Made by a program: the position numbers and the translations under genes. A stretch of 64,000 bases of DNA. It comes from Butyrivibrio sp. FCS014 (GTDB lineage: Bacteria > Bacillota > Clostridia > Lachnospirales > Lachnospiraceae). A model generated the notes under the pieces. That model ran no database searches and was not told the origin of the DNA. It saw nothing but the letters and a program-made list of their open reading frames with translations. This document shows, piece by piece, positions 20,899 to 28,738 of this stretch (the first letter of the stretch is position 1; each line of letters begins with the position of its first letter). The stretch lies in NCBI RefSeq assembly GCF_000526935.1, contig NZ_JAHA01000010.1, forward strand, positions 1 to 64,000. Reading direction: 5' to 3'.

Positions 20899-21062
20899 TG
20901 CGATTCATCACGCAACCAACTTCATCGGAAGGGATTTTCTCGCACGTAATATCATAATTCAAGGACGCTTGCCGCAATTGCAGATTCATCACTAAAGATG
21001 AGTATGAAGAAAGGCAAAAAGAATGCGGAATAGATCCTAATATACTATCCCATCAAGAAACA

Positions 21063-21090
21063 ATCGCCCGGGCAGCATTGCCCGGGCGAT
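21063..21090 (-). terminator. Terminator of the butyrate operon
   Basis: A perfect 12-base stem, ATCGCCCGGGCA and TGCCCGGGCGAT with a GCAT/ATGC loop, lies 38 bases after the etfA stop and is followed on the minus strand by TGTTTCTTG. Confidence 0.8.
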
Positions 21091-21127
21091 CGTTATATAC
21101 GTCTAATAATTCAACCTGCAAGATCTA

Positions 21128-22177
21128 TCAATTCTTAGCAGCGAGCTCGTCTTTGAGTCTCTTTGTAAGAGCGGGAACAACCTTGTTGAGGTCGCCTACG
21201 ATACCGTAGTCTGCTACGTCAAAGATGGGAGCGTTCTCATCTTTGTTGATAGCGATGATGATATCGGACTCTTCCATACCCGCAACGTGCTGGATGGCAC
21301 CGGAGATACCGATAGCGAAATACAGCTGAGGACGAACGGTCTTACCGGTCTGTCCAACCTGCATATCCTTGGGCTTCCAGCCTGAATCTACAACTGCACG
21401 TGAGCAGGAAACTGTTCCGTTAAGAACCTCTGCGAGATCCTCAAGGAGCTTGAAGTTCTCGGGTGATCCAACTCCACGTCCGCCGGATACAAGGATCTTG
21501 GCAGCCTGGATATCTTCAACTGCTGAAGTCTCTTTAACGATCTTAACGATCTCTGTGTAGCAGTCGTTCTTCTCGAAGCCGGGATTGTAGTCTACAACTT
21601 CTGCCTTAGCACCCTTGATAGGATCGATCTTCTGCATAACGCCGGGACGAACAGTAGCCATCTGAGGTCTGAAGTCAGGGCATGCGATGGTTGCGATTGT
21701 GTTTCCACCGAAAGCAGGACGTGTCATAAGAAGCTGTTTGTGCTTCTGCTCTCTGCCCTCAACAGGCTCAAGAGGGAAATCTCCGATATCAAGCTGAGTA
21801 CAGTCAGCTGTAAGACCTGTGTGTACTCTGGATGATACTCTGGGGCCAAGGTCACGGCCGATGGCTGTTGCGCCAACCAGAAGGATCTCAGGCTTGAACT
21901 CGTTGATAACTGATGCAAGAGCGTGTGTATAAGGCTCTGTTCTGTAATCCTTAAGCTCGGGATCGTCTACTACGATTACTCTGTCTGCGCCGTACTCAGC
22001 AAGCTTGTCAACAAGTCCCTTAACATCGCTTCCAAGAAGTACTGCGGTTACTTTTTTCTCATCGAGGTCTTCTGCAAGACTCTTTGCTTTGCCCAGAAGC
22101 TCCAGGGCGATGCCTGAAAGTTCGTTATCTACCTGCTGAGCAAAGATAAATACACCTTTATATTCTTCTAAAGACAT
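21128..22177 (-). CDS. etfA: Electron transfer flavoprotein alpha subunit
   Basis: EtfA of 349 residues, partner of EtfB in the complex that passes electrons to and from butyryl-CoA dehydrogenase. In clostridia Bcd/EtfAB couples crotonyl-CoA reduction by NADH to ferredoxin reduction. The N-terminal domain is adenine-nucleotide-alpha-hydrolase-like. The C-terminal FAD domain has LVSGGRGVGSPENF, SRAVVDSGWKP, QVGQTGKTVRPQLYFAIGISGA and the IAINKDENAPIFDVADYGIVGD signature. Last gene of the operon, 97 bases after etfB, with its own AAGGAGAAG ribosome site. Confidence 0.95.
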   Translation of the reverse strand: MSLEEYKGVFIFAQQVDNELSGIALELLGKAKSLAEDLDEKKVTAVLLGSDVKGLVDKLAEYGADRVIVVDDPELKDYRTEPYTHALASVINEFKPEILLVGATAIGRDLGPRVSSRVHTGLTADCTQLDIGDFPLEPVEGREQKHKQLLMTRPAFGGNTIATIACPDFRPQMATVRPGVMQKIDPIKGAKAEVVDYNPGFEKNDCYTEIVKIVKETSAVEDIQAAKILVSGGRGVGSPENFKLLEDLAEVLNGTVSCSRAVVDSGWKPKDMQVGQTGKTVRPQLYFAIGISGAIQHVAGMEESDIIIAINKDENAPIFDVADYGIVGDLNKVVPALTKRLKDELAAKN

Positions 22178-22274
22178 GACTCTTCTCCTTTTTCTATAAA
22201 TAATTATTTCCGGTCGTCAAGTTTTCATTAAATGCCTGCGCGCAGACAAAAATGAAACTTTTCGTCCATATCAC

Positions 22275-23066
22275 TTATACTACGTGTTTCTCCTTAAGTT
22301 TACCTACGATGTAATCTACTGCCTCATCAGGTGAATCGGGAGTAACCTTCTCGCCCTGTCCCTTCTTTACCTTATCTGAAGCCTTAGCGATCTGTGTAGG
22401 TGATCCCTTAAGACCAAGGTTTGAATCGTCAACGTCCTTAAGATCAGCTCTGCCCCAAACTGTAACTTCCTTGTCGAAAGCATCGAAGATTCCGCCGGGA
22501 GTCATATATCTGGGCTCGTTGAGCTCTGAAAGAGCTGTGATAAGGCAAGGCATGTTAGCCTTTACGATGTGATATCTGTCCTCAAACTGTCTCTTAACTT
22601 CAACTGTTCTTGCCTTCTCGTCAACCTTGATCTCCTCAGCATAGGAAATTACGGGAATTCCAAGATGCTCAGAAATCTGAGGTCCAACCTGAGCTGTATC
22701 TCCATCGATAGCCTGACGGCCTGTGATGATGAGATCATACTCAAGGTTTCTGAGTGCGCCTGCGATTGTTGAAGATGTTGCCCATGTATCAGCGCCGCCC
22801 AGAACTCTGTCTGTTACAAGGTAAGCCTTGTCTGCGCCCATAGCAAGAGCTTCTCTAAGTACTGCGTCAGCCTTGGGAAGACCCATGGTAAGAACTGAAA
22901 CTTCTGCGCCGTACTCGTCTTTTAATCTAAGTGCTGCCTCAAGTCCTGCCTTGTCATCAGGATTCATGATTGCCAGCATTGCACCTCTATCCAATGTTCC
23001 ATCGGGTTTGAACTTAACGCCGCCCTTTGTATCAGGGACCTGCTTAATGCAAACTACAACTTTCAT
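22275..23066 (-). CDS. etfB: Electron transfer flavoprotein beta subunit
   Basis: EtfB of 263 residues. It begins MKVVVCIKQVPDTKG and contains LTMGLPKADAVLREALAMG, LIITGRQAIDGDTAQVG and the later VKRQFEDRY and MPCLITALSELNEPRYMT blocks, all typical of the bifurcating EtfB that binds a second FAD. It follows bcd by 40 bases. The gap to etfA (97 bases) contains an imperfect hairpin, AAGTTTTCATT/AATGAAACTT, without a T-run. Confidence 0.95.
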   Translation of the reverse strand: MKVVVCIKQVPDTKGGVKFKPDGTLDRGAMLAIMNPDDKAGLEAALRLKDEYGAEVSVLTMGLPKADAVLREALAMGADKAYLVTDRVLGGADTWATSSTIAGALRNLEYDLIITGRQAIDGDTAQVGPQISEHLGIPVISYAEEIKVDEKARTVEVKRQFEDRYHIVKANMPCLITALSELNEPRYMTPGGIFDAFDKEVTVWGRADLKDVDDSNLGLKGSPTQIAKASDKVKKGQGEKVTPDSPDEAVDYIVGKLKEKHVV

Positions 23067-23106
23067 TTTTGTTCTCCTTCTTAGTTTTTAATCATAAGGA
23101 AGTGAT

Positions 23107-24267
23107 TTACTTCAGCAAATCACCGGAAATAACCATTCTCTGAACCTCAGATGTACCCTCGTAGATCTCTGTGATCTTAGCGTCACGCATCATTCTCTCT
23201 ACTTCGTACTCTCTGATGTAACCATATCCACCGTGAAGCTGAACAGCCTTAGTTGTAACATCCATTGCAACTTCTGCTGCGAAGAGCTTAGCCTTAGCAG
23301 CCTCTACAGAGTAGCGGTCAGTCTTCTTCTTGGCATCTGCCGCTGCATAAACAAGAAGCTTAGCTGCCTCGCACTTTGTAGCCATGTTAGCAAGCTGGAA
23401 CTGGGTGTTCTGGAACTGACCGATCGCACGGCCAAACTGCTTTCTCTCTTTAACATACTCAACAGTTCTGTCAAGAGCGCCCTCAGCGATACCAAGAGCC
23501 TGAGCAGCGATACCGATACGTCCGCCATCCAGAGTATGCATTGCGATAGGGAAGCCCTTTCCGCGAGCACCAAGAAGGTTCTCTGCAGGAATGTGGCAAT
23601 CCTGGAAAATAAGCTCGTAAGTAGAAGATCCGCGGATACCCATCTTGTTCTCCTTTGTTCCGAAGGTGAATCCGGGTGTTCCCTTCTCAACGATGAATGC
23701 TGAGAACTTCTTCTGCTTTCTGCCTCTCTTGTCTTCTACGATATCTGTGTAAGCGATGATGATGTAAACATCAGCTACTTCACCGTTTGTGATGAAGCAC
23801 TTTGATCCGTTAAGGATCCACTCTTTGCCATCCTCTGTAAGAACAGCCTTTGTCTGTACGCCCTGAGCGTCTGTTCCTGCCATGGGCTCTGTAAGGCCGA
23901 AAGCACCGAGCTTCTCACCCTTTGCAAGGGGAACCAGATATTTCTGCTTCTGCTCTTCTGTTCCGTATGTAAGGATAGGATCGCAGCAAAGTGATGTATG
24001 TGCTGAAACGATAACTGCTGTAGTTCCGCAAACCTTTGCAAGCTCCTCAACACACATTACGTATGTGAGAGGGTCACATCCCTGTCCGCCGTACTCCTTG
24101 GGAATCGGGATACCCATGAAACCGTACTTCTGCATCTTCTTAACGGTCTCCATAGGGAATACTTCTGTCTCATCAACCTCTATTGCATTTGGCTTAACTT
24201 CTTTTTCTGCAAATTCTTTAAAAAGAGCTCTCGCCATTTCATGTTGCTGATCAAGCTGAAAATCCAT
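23107..24267 (-). CDS. bcd: Butyryl-CoA dehydrogenase
   Basis: Acyl-CoA dehydrogenase of 386 residues catalysing crotonyl-CoA to butyryl-CoA with EtfAB. The FAD and substrate blocks are in place: [68 protein letters not shown] and [13 protein letters not shown], which holds the catalytic Glu. The operon context (hbd upstream, etfB downstream) supports short-chain butyryl-CoA dehydrogenase rather than a fatty-acid-degrading enzyme. Confidence 0.95.
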   Translation of the reverse strand: MDFQLDQQHEMARALFKEFAEKEVKPNAIEVDETEVFPMETVKKMQKYGFMGIPIPKEYGGQGCDPLTYVMCVEELAKVCGTTAVIVSAHTSLCCDPILTYGTEEQKQKYLVPLAKGEKLGAFGLTEPMAGTDAQGVQTKAVLTEDGKEWILNGSKCFITNGEVADVYIIIAYTDIVEDKRGRKQKKFSAFIVEKGTPGFTFGTKENKMGIRGSSTYELIFQDCHIPAENLLGARGKGFPIAMHTLDGGRIGIAAQALGIAEGALDRTVEYVKERKQFGRAIGQFQNTQFQLANMATKCEAAKLLVYAAADAKKKTDRYSVEAAKAKLFAAEVAMDVTTKAVQLHGGYGYIREYEVERMMRDAKITEIYEGTSEVQRMVISGDLLK

Positions 24268-24346
24268 GATATAAACCTCCGATTATATTGTTTATGTTTT
24301 AAGGAAACACCTGAAACTACGGGCTCGAAAGAACCTCGCCTCGTAA

Positions 24347-25219
24347 TTACTTATCTGTAGGAACCTTGTTTCCATCAGCGTAGTTGTAGAAACCGATGCC
24401 GGTCTTTACGCCAAGCTTCTTGCCACGAACCATCTTACGAAGAAGAGGGCATGCGCGATACTTGGAATCGCCTGTCTCTGAATAAAGAACGTCCATGATA
24501 GCAAGAACGATATCAAGTCCGATGTAATCGCCCAGCTCAAGGGGTCCCATAGGATGGTTACATCCAAGCTTCATAGCTGTGTCGATACCTGCGATATCTG
24601 AAACACCCTCTGAATATACGAAGATACCTTCGTTGATCATAGGAACAAGGATTCTGTTAACAACGAAGCCTGCTGCCTCGTTAACCTGTACAGGAGTCTT
24701 TCCGAGATCCTCAGAGATCTTCTTGATCTTATCAACGTACTCATCGGGAGTGTTGGCGCCCTGGATAACCTCAACCAGCTTCATAACGGGAGCGGGATTG
24801 AAGAAGTGCATTCCGATGATGGGCTTTGCAAGGCCTGAGCCAATCTCTGTGATTGAAAGAGATGATGTGTTTGAAGCAAAGATACAATCGGGATTCTTAA
24901 CGATGTTGTCCTGAAGCTCCTTGAAGAGGTTCTTCTTGATATCCATTACCTCAAGAGCAGCCTCAACTACGAGATCAGCATCTGCGCAGATGTCATTAAG
25001 ACCTGTCTGGATCTTGGCTGTGATAGCATCAGCCTCTTCCTGTGTCTTCTTTCCCTTGGCAACCTGCTTATCAAGACCCTTCTTGATCTTGGCAAATCCG
25101 CCCTCAGCAAACTCAGTCTTGATATCGCAAAGATAAACCTTCTCTACGCTTGCAGCCTGAGCAAATGTCTGGGCAATACCTGAACCCATTGTACCTGCAC
25201 CAATTACAGCAACTTTCAT
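24347..25219 (-). CDS. hbd: 3-hydroxybutyryl-CoA dehydrogenase
   Basis: 290-residue NAD(P)-dependent dehydrogenase reducing acetoacetyl-CoA to 3-hydroxybutyryl-CoA. The Rossmann motif is [11 protein letters not shown] at the N-terminus. The substrate and catalytic region has [14 protein letters not shown] and [16 protein letters not shown], with the catalytic His. The C-terminal dimer domain has [15 protein letters not shown] and [18 protein letters not shown]. Length and motifs match clostridial Hbd closely. It lies between crt and bcd. Confidence 0.95.
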   Translation of the reverse strand: MKVAVIGAGTMGSGIAQTFAQAASVEKVYLCDIKTEFAEGGFAKIKKGLDKQVAKGKKTQEEADAITAKIQTGLNDICADADLVVEAALEVMDIKKNLFKELQDNIVKNPDCIFASNTSSLSITEIGSGLAKPIIGMHFFNPAPVMKLVEVIQGANTPDEYVDKIKKISEDLGKTPVQVNEAAGFVVNRILVPMINEGIFVYSEGVSDIAGIDTAMKLGCNHPMGPLELGDYIGLDIVLAIMDVLYSETGDSKYRACPLLRKMVRGKKLGVKTGIGFYNYADGNKVPTDK

Positions 25220-25257
25220 TTTTATTCCCTCCTAGTTTTTATATGCTTAAATGTGTG

Positions 25258-26052
25258 TTATGCGTTCTTAAAGTCAACAACCTTAACCTTAGCGGGGTCG
25301 TCTTTCTTTCTTAAGAAGTTGGCCATGCCTTCCTTCTGATCCTCTGTCTCGAAGCATGAACCAAAGAGCTTCTCCTCGATAACAAGAGCTGCGTCGATGT
25401 CTGTCTGACGTCCGTCGTTGATAGCCTTCTTGCAAGCACGAACAGCGATTGGAGCGTTTGCAGCGATCTGATTAGCCATCTTCTCGGCAGCTGCAAGGAG
25501 CTCTTCCTGAGGATATACGGCATTTACAAGACCGATTCTAAGAGCCTCGTCTGCCTTGATGTTTCTTGCTGTATAGATGAGCTGTTTAGCCATTCCGTCG
25601 CCGATGAGACGGGCAAGTCTCTGTGTTCCGCCAAAGCCGGGAGTAATTCCAAGGCCAACCTCGGGCTGACCGAACATAGCGTTGTCTGAGCAGATACGGA
25701 TATCGCAGCTCATTGAGATCTCGCATCCACCGCCCAGTGCAAAGCCGTTAACGGCTGCGATAACAGGAACAGGGAACTGCTCGATCTTGCGGAATACGTC
25801 GTTGCCTTTTTTGCCGAAAGCCTCGCCCTCAGCCTTTGTAAGTGTGCTCATCTCTCCGATGTCTGCGCCTGCAACGAATGACTTCTCGCCTGCGCCTGTA
25901 AGGACAACGGCTCTTACAACGTTAAGGTCAAGAGCAGAAAAAGCAGCATCGAGATCCTCAAGAACCTGTGAGTTAAGGGCGTTGAGAGCCTCAGGTCTGT
26001 TGATGGTGATAACAGCAATCTTGTCTTTTAATTCGCAATTAACAAAACCCAT
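25258..26052 (-). CDS. crt: Crotonase (3-hydroxybutyryl-CoA dehydratase)
   Basis: Enoyl-CoA hydratase family protein of 264 residues, forming crotonyl-CoA. The oxyanion-hole and catalytic stretches are FVAGADIGEMS, ALGGGCEISMSCDIRI, and NAMFGQPEVGLGITPGFGGTQRL with both catalytic Glu residues. Second gene of the butyrate operon, separated from thl by an unusual structured gap of 187 bases and from hbd by 38 bases. Confidence 0.95.
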   Translation of the reverse strand: MGFVNCELKDKIAVITINRPEALNALNSQVLEDLDAAFSALDLNVVRAVVLTGAGEKSFVAGADIGEMSTLTKAEGEAFGKKGNDVFRKIEQFPVPVIAAVNGFALGGGCEISMSCDIRICSDNAMFGQPEVGLGITPGFGGTQRLARLIGDGMAKQLIYTARNIKADEALRIGLVNAVYPQEELLAAAEKMANQIAANAPIAVRACKKAINDGRQTDIDAALVIEEKLFGSCFETEDQKEGMANFLRKKDDPAKVKVVDFKNA

Positions 26053-26095
26053 TTTATGCCTCCTATATGAATGATTTACTTTTATCGTGATATAC

Positions 26096-26222
26096 GCCTG
26101 ACTCCGCTTACACTCCCGTCAGGCTACATACATTCGGAATACGGCCTATCGGCCTGCTTCCTCATGTATGTTCGGTTAACAAATTGATAACGACTGTACT
26201 GCGCAAGCGCAGCAGTCGTTAT
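26096..26222 (-). other. Three consecutive hairpins between thl and crt
   Basis: The thl-crt spacer contains GCCTGAC/GTCAGGC (26096-26124), ACATACAT/ATGTATGT with an inner GGCC pair (26126-26171), and a strong stem GATAACGACTG..CTGCGC / GCGCAG.CAGTCGTTATC (26186-26222). None is followed by a T-run, so they look like mRNA processing or stability elements rather than terminators. Confidence 0.6.
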
Positions 26223-26239
26223 CAGCTTGTTTCCCTATA

Positions 26240-27430
26240 TCACTCATACTTCTCTACGATTGTTGCGCAACCCATTCCGCCGCCGATGCAAAGAGTTGCA
26301 AGGCCCTTCTTGGCATCCTCTCTTCTTGCCATCTCGTGAAGAAGAGTAACAAGGATACGACATCCTGATGCTCCAACGGGATGTCCGAGAGCGATAGCGC
26401 CGCCGTTTACGTTAACCTTGCTCATATCAAAGCCAAGGTCCTTTGCAACTGCAACTGACTGAGCAGCAAATGCCTCGTTGGCCTCAATAAGGTCGATGTT
26501 GTCCAGTGTAAGACCTGTCTTCTTGAGAACCTTCTTTGTAGCAGCAACAGGGCCGATACCCATAACCTCGGGCTCAACACCTGCAAGAGCTCCGCCTACC
26601 CATGTAGCCATGGGCTTGATTCCCAGCTCTTTTGCCTTCTCTTCGCTCATAACTACGATAGCAGCAGCACCGTCGTTGATACCAGATGCGTTACCTGCAG
26701 TTACAAGGCCGCCCTCTTTGCCTGAGCAGCATTTAAGCTTTGAAAGTGTCTCAACGGTTGTGCCGGCACGAGGTCCCTCATCAACCTTGAAGTCTACCAT
26801 TTCCTTTTTAACCTTAACGGGAACAGGAACGATCTCGTCGTTGAACTTGCCGTCAGCCATAGCCTTCTCGCACTTCTGCTGAGAATTAGCTGAGAACTCG
26901 TCGAGCTCTTCTCTTGTAAGTCCCCATCTGTCGCAGATGTTCTCTGCTGTGATCATCATGTGATAGTGATTGAATGCATCTGTAAGAGCATCGTTTACCA
27001 TGGTATCTACAACTGTTCCGTTGTTCATACGATATCCGAAACGTGCATTGGGAAGTGCGTAAGGAGCCATTGACATGTTCTCCATACCACCTGCTACTAC
27101 GATATCAGCCTCGCCGGCTAAAATGAGGTCTGCTGCCATATTGACACAGTTAAGACCTGATCCGCATACTACGTTAATTGTTACTGCAGGTACCTCATTG
27201 GGAATTCCTGCCTTGATGGATGCCTGTCTGGCAACGTTCTGTCCAAGTCCTGCCTGGATAACGCAGCCCATGAGTACCTCATCAACCTGATCAGGCTTAA
27301 CACCTGCTCTGTTAAGGGCTTCCTTGATTACTATAGTACCGAGATCTGCTGCAGGTGTGTTGCTGAGAGCTCCGCCCATCTTACCGATAGCTGTTCTGCA
27401 AGCGCCTGCCAAAACTACTTTCTGTGCCAT
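26240..27430 (-). CDS. thl: Acetyl-CoA C-acetyltransferase, first gene of the butyrate operon
   Basis: Thiolase of 396 residues condensing two acetyl-CoA to acetoacetyl-CoA, the committed step to butyrate. Active-site Cys in [10 protein letters not shown], His in [14 protein letters not shown], second Cys in CIGGGMGCA, plus [11 protein letters not shown]. It has a GGAGG ribosome site and a promoter at 27513-27541. The order thl-crt-hbd-bcd-etfB-etfA is one of the arrangements described for butyrate-producing Lachnospiraceae. A terminal butyrate-forming enzyme (but or buk/ptb) is not in this window. The lone thiolase at 13410 is a paralogue. Confidence 0.95.
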   Translation of the reverse strand: MAQKVVLAGACRTAIGKMGGALSNTPAADLGTIVIKEALNRAGVKPDQVDEVLMGCVIQAGLGQNVARQASIKAGIPNEVPAVTINVVCGSGLNCVNMAADLILAGEADIVVAGGMENMSMAPYALPNARFGYRMNNGTVVDTMVNDALTDAFNHYHMMITAENICDRWGLTREELDEFSANSQQKCEKAMADGKFNDEIVPVPVKVKKEMVDFKVDEGPRAGTTVETLSKLKCCSGKEGGLVTAGNASGINDGAAAIVVMSEEKAKELGIKPMATWVGGALAGVEPEVMGIGPVAATKKVLKKTGLTLDNIDLIEANEAFAAQSVAVAKDLGFDMSKVNVNGGAIALGHPVGASGCRILVTLLHEMARREDAKKGLATLCIGGGMGCATIVEKYE

Positions 27431-27480
27431 AAAGTATTACCTCCGTTTTTGAGAAATCTTGTGGTTGTTGCTGTTCAAAA

Positions 27481-27541
27481 TTTGTGTGTTAAAATTTTGT
27501 CACAGCAATTTTATTGTAGCACAGCACTTATGCATTTGCAA
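27481..27541 (-). promoter_or_regulatory. Promoter and operator-like palindrome of the butyrate operon
   Basis: On the minus strand TTGCAA (27536-27541), a 17-base spacer and TACAAT (27513-27518) form a good sigma-A-type promoter. Just downstream, over the expected start of transcription (27481-27507), lies an imperfect palindrome TTG.TGTG..AAAA / TTTT..CACA.CAA. It resembles, but does not match well, a Rex box, so the repressor is not identified. Confidence 0.6.
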
Positions 27542-27542
27542 C

Positions 27543-27571
27543 AAAAATAGCTCCCCGCAGGGAGCTATTTT
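27543..27571 (-). terminator. Terminator of hpf
   Basis: AAAATAGCTCCC pairs with GGGAGCTATTTT around a 4-base loop, 38 bases after the hpf stop, followed by TTTTTGTTGC on the minus strand. It overlaps the edge of the thl promoter region. Confidence 0.85.
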
Positions 27572-27609
27572 ATAAAAAACTAATGACTTGATTGTTATTT
27601 AACAGTCTT

Positions 27610-28140
27610 TTATACTTCAGGTTCAATAAGACCGTAGGTGTTACCCTTTCTCTTGTAGACAACATTTACCGCATCGGTCTCGGCGTTAACGAAAACAAAG
27701 AAATTGTGACCCAGAAGTTCCATCTGAACACAGGCATCCTCAGCGTACATAGGCTTGGGATCGAACTTCTTCATACGCTCGATACGGATCTCCTCGTCAT
27801 CCATGTAGTCCGCCTCGATGTACTCCTTCTTGAAGTTGCTGGCCTCGGCCTGCTGCTTGTCAACCAGTTTGCTCTTGTACTTCTTGAGCTGTCTCTCAAT
27901 TACTTCCTCAACAAGGTCGATGGAAACATACATGTCATTGCTGACCTGCTCGGCACGGATGATCTTGTGCTTAACAGGGATTGTAACCTCGATCTTATGT
28001 CTCTCCTTGTCTACGCTAAGTGTTACGTTAGCATTGGTGTCCGGAGTAAAGTATTTCTCCAGCTTGCCAATCTTCTCTTCTACTGCTGATTTCAATCCGG
28101 GTGTTACATCAATGTTCTTTCCAACGATAGTAAATTTCAT
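27610..28140 (-). CDS. hpf: Ribosome hibernation promoting factor, long form
   Basis: 176-residue long-form HPF that dimerises 70S ribosomes into 100S particles in stationary phase. The N-terminal domain (about 1-100) has the S30AE/YfiA fold (MKFTIVGKNIDVTP, KIGKLEKYF, MYVSIDLVEEVIERQLKK). A linker follows, then the C-terminal dimerisation domain (KFDPKPMYAEDACVQMELLGHNFFVFVNAET and GLIEP). Length and domain order are normal for Firmicutes. Monocistronic: promoter TTGCAA-N18-TATAAT at 28191-28220 and its own terminator. Confidence 0.95.
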   Translation of the reverse strand: MKFTIVGKNIDVTPGLKSAVEEKIGKLEKYFTPDTNANVTLSVDKERHKIEVTIPVKHKIIRAEQVSNDMYVSIDLVEEVIERQLKKYKSKLVDKQQAEASNFKKEYIEADYMDDEEIRIERMKKFDPKPMYAEDACVQMELLGHNFFVFVNAETDAVNVVYKRKGNTYGLIEPEV

Positions 28141-28190
28141 GCAATCATCCCCTTTACTGCGCCAATTTACGGCTATTTAGTGTTACAAGT

Positions 28191-28220
28191 ATTATATCAT
28201 TGAACAATACACACTTGCAA
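28191..28220 (-). promoter_or_regulatory. Promoter of hpf
   Basis: Minus strand TTGCAA (28215-28220), 18-base spacer, TATAAT (28191-28196), about 50 bases before the hpf start codon. Confidence 0.65.
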
Positions 28221-28336
28221 TTTTTAACCGCAAATTGATTATTATCTTTTCGTTAATTATATGCTTTTTGTACAAAATGCACAAAAAATAACCTTTGTTT
28301 TCCATTGTACGAAATCCACCCATATCCCATTATTTT

Positions 28337-28406
28337 TGTGGATAATGTGGATAACTTCGTGTATAACTCATAAAATCGCCGTTTATGTTTTACCGTTTGT
28401 GGATAA
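28337..28406 (+). promoter_or_regulatory. Cluster of three perfect DnaA-box sequences
   Basis: TGTGGATAA occurs at 28337-28345, immediately again at 28346-28354, and at 28398-28406, all in the same orientation; a looser TGTATAACT lies between. These match the DnaA box (TTATCCACA on the other strand). The flanks are AT-rich. There is no dnaA, dnaN or rpmH nearby, so this is not evidence for oriC. No gene is seen from 28141 to 28738. Confidence 0.55.
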
Positions 28407-28507
28407 CTTTTGGGAAAAGAACTTTCGAAAACCTTTAATTTACTGTTGACAAACCAGATTCTGTGCAAAAGGGAGATTTTTGCAGCAAAGTGAGCCATGC
28501 ACAAACT

Positions 28508-28553
28508 AAAAATAAGGCTGGGGTAAGTTTACTTAACCCCAGTCTTATTTTTT
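28508..28553. terminator. Bidirectional terminator-like hairpin
   Basis: AATAAGGCTGGGGTAAG pairs with CTTAACCCCAGTCTTATT around a TTTA loop; one T-G pair. It is followed by T-runs on the plus strand and preceded by As, so it could stop transcription both ways. No gene ends directly at it. Confidence 0.6.
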
Positions 28554-28582
28554 GGTTTGTATACGGCGAATGCCGTGAAACG

Positions 28583-28667
28583 AGGAACGGCGCAGCTGTT
28601 CCGAGTGTGCAGGGCGAACGACGGAAAGCAAGGAACAGCGCAGCTGTTCCGAGTGTGCAGGGCGAAC
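28583..28667. repeat. Two direct copies of a 37-bp palindromic repeat
   Basis: Copies at 28583-28619 and 28631-28667 (spacing 48) differ at one base. Each contains the near-perfect palindrome GGAACAGC GCA GCTGTTCC followed by GAGTGTGCAGGGCGAAC. The stretch is richer in G+C than its flanks and non-coding; it resembles a dispersed intergenic repeat. Confidence 0.6.
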
Positions 28668-28701
28668 TCCACAAATCCGGGCGCAGCGCAACAAATAAAA
28701 A

Positions 28702-28731
28702 GAAGCCATGTTCATCTCTGAACATGGCTTC
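28702..28731 (-). terminator. Terminator of the NlpC/P60 gene
   Basis: GAAGCCATGTTCA pairs with TGAACATGGCTTC around a 4-base loop, 7 bases after the stop codon, followed on the minus strand by TTTTTATTTG. Confidence 0.9.
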
Positions 28732-28738
28732 TGTGATT

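Larger units (their letters stand above)
18850..20990. mobile_element. IS200/IS605-type insertion sequence with divergent tnpA and tnpB
   Basis: A Y1 transposase gene on the plus strand and a tnpB gene on the minus strand start about 97 bases apart, as in the IS608 subgroup. Subterminal hairpins lie beyond tnpB (near 18880) and beyond tnpA (TGCG/CGCA near 20902-20917). Elements of this family make no target duplication, so the exact ends cannot be set from this sequence alone. It sits between mtnA and the 3' end of the butyrate operon and disrupts no recognisable gene. Confidence 0.75.

Noticed and set aside
26240-26300. Terminator between thl and crt
   Set aside because: The strong stem at 26186-26222 is not followed by a T-run and the downstream genes have no separate obvious promoter.
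28253-28504. Possible oriC because of the DnaA boxes
   Set aside because: No dnaA, dnaN, recF, rpmH or gyrase genes nearby and only three boxes; reported as a cluster, not an origin.
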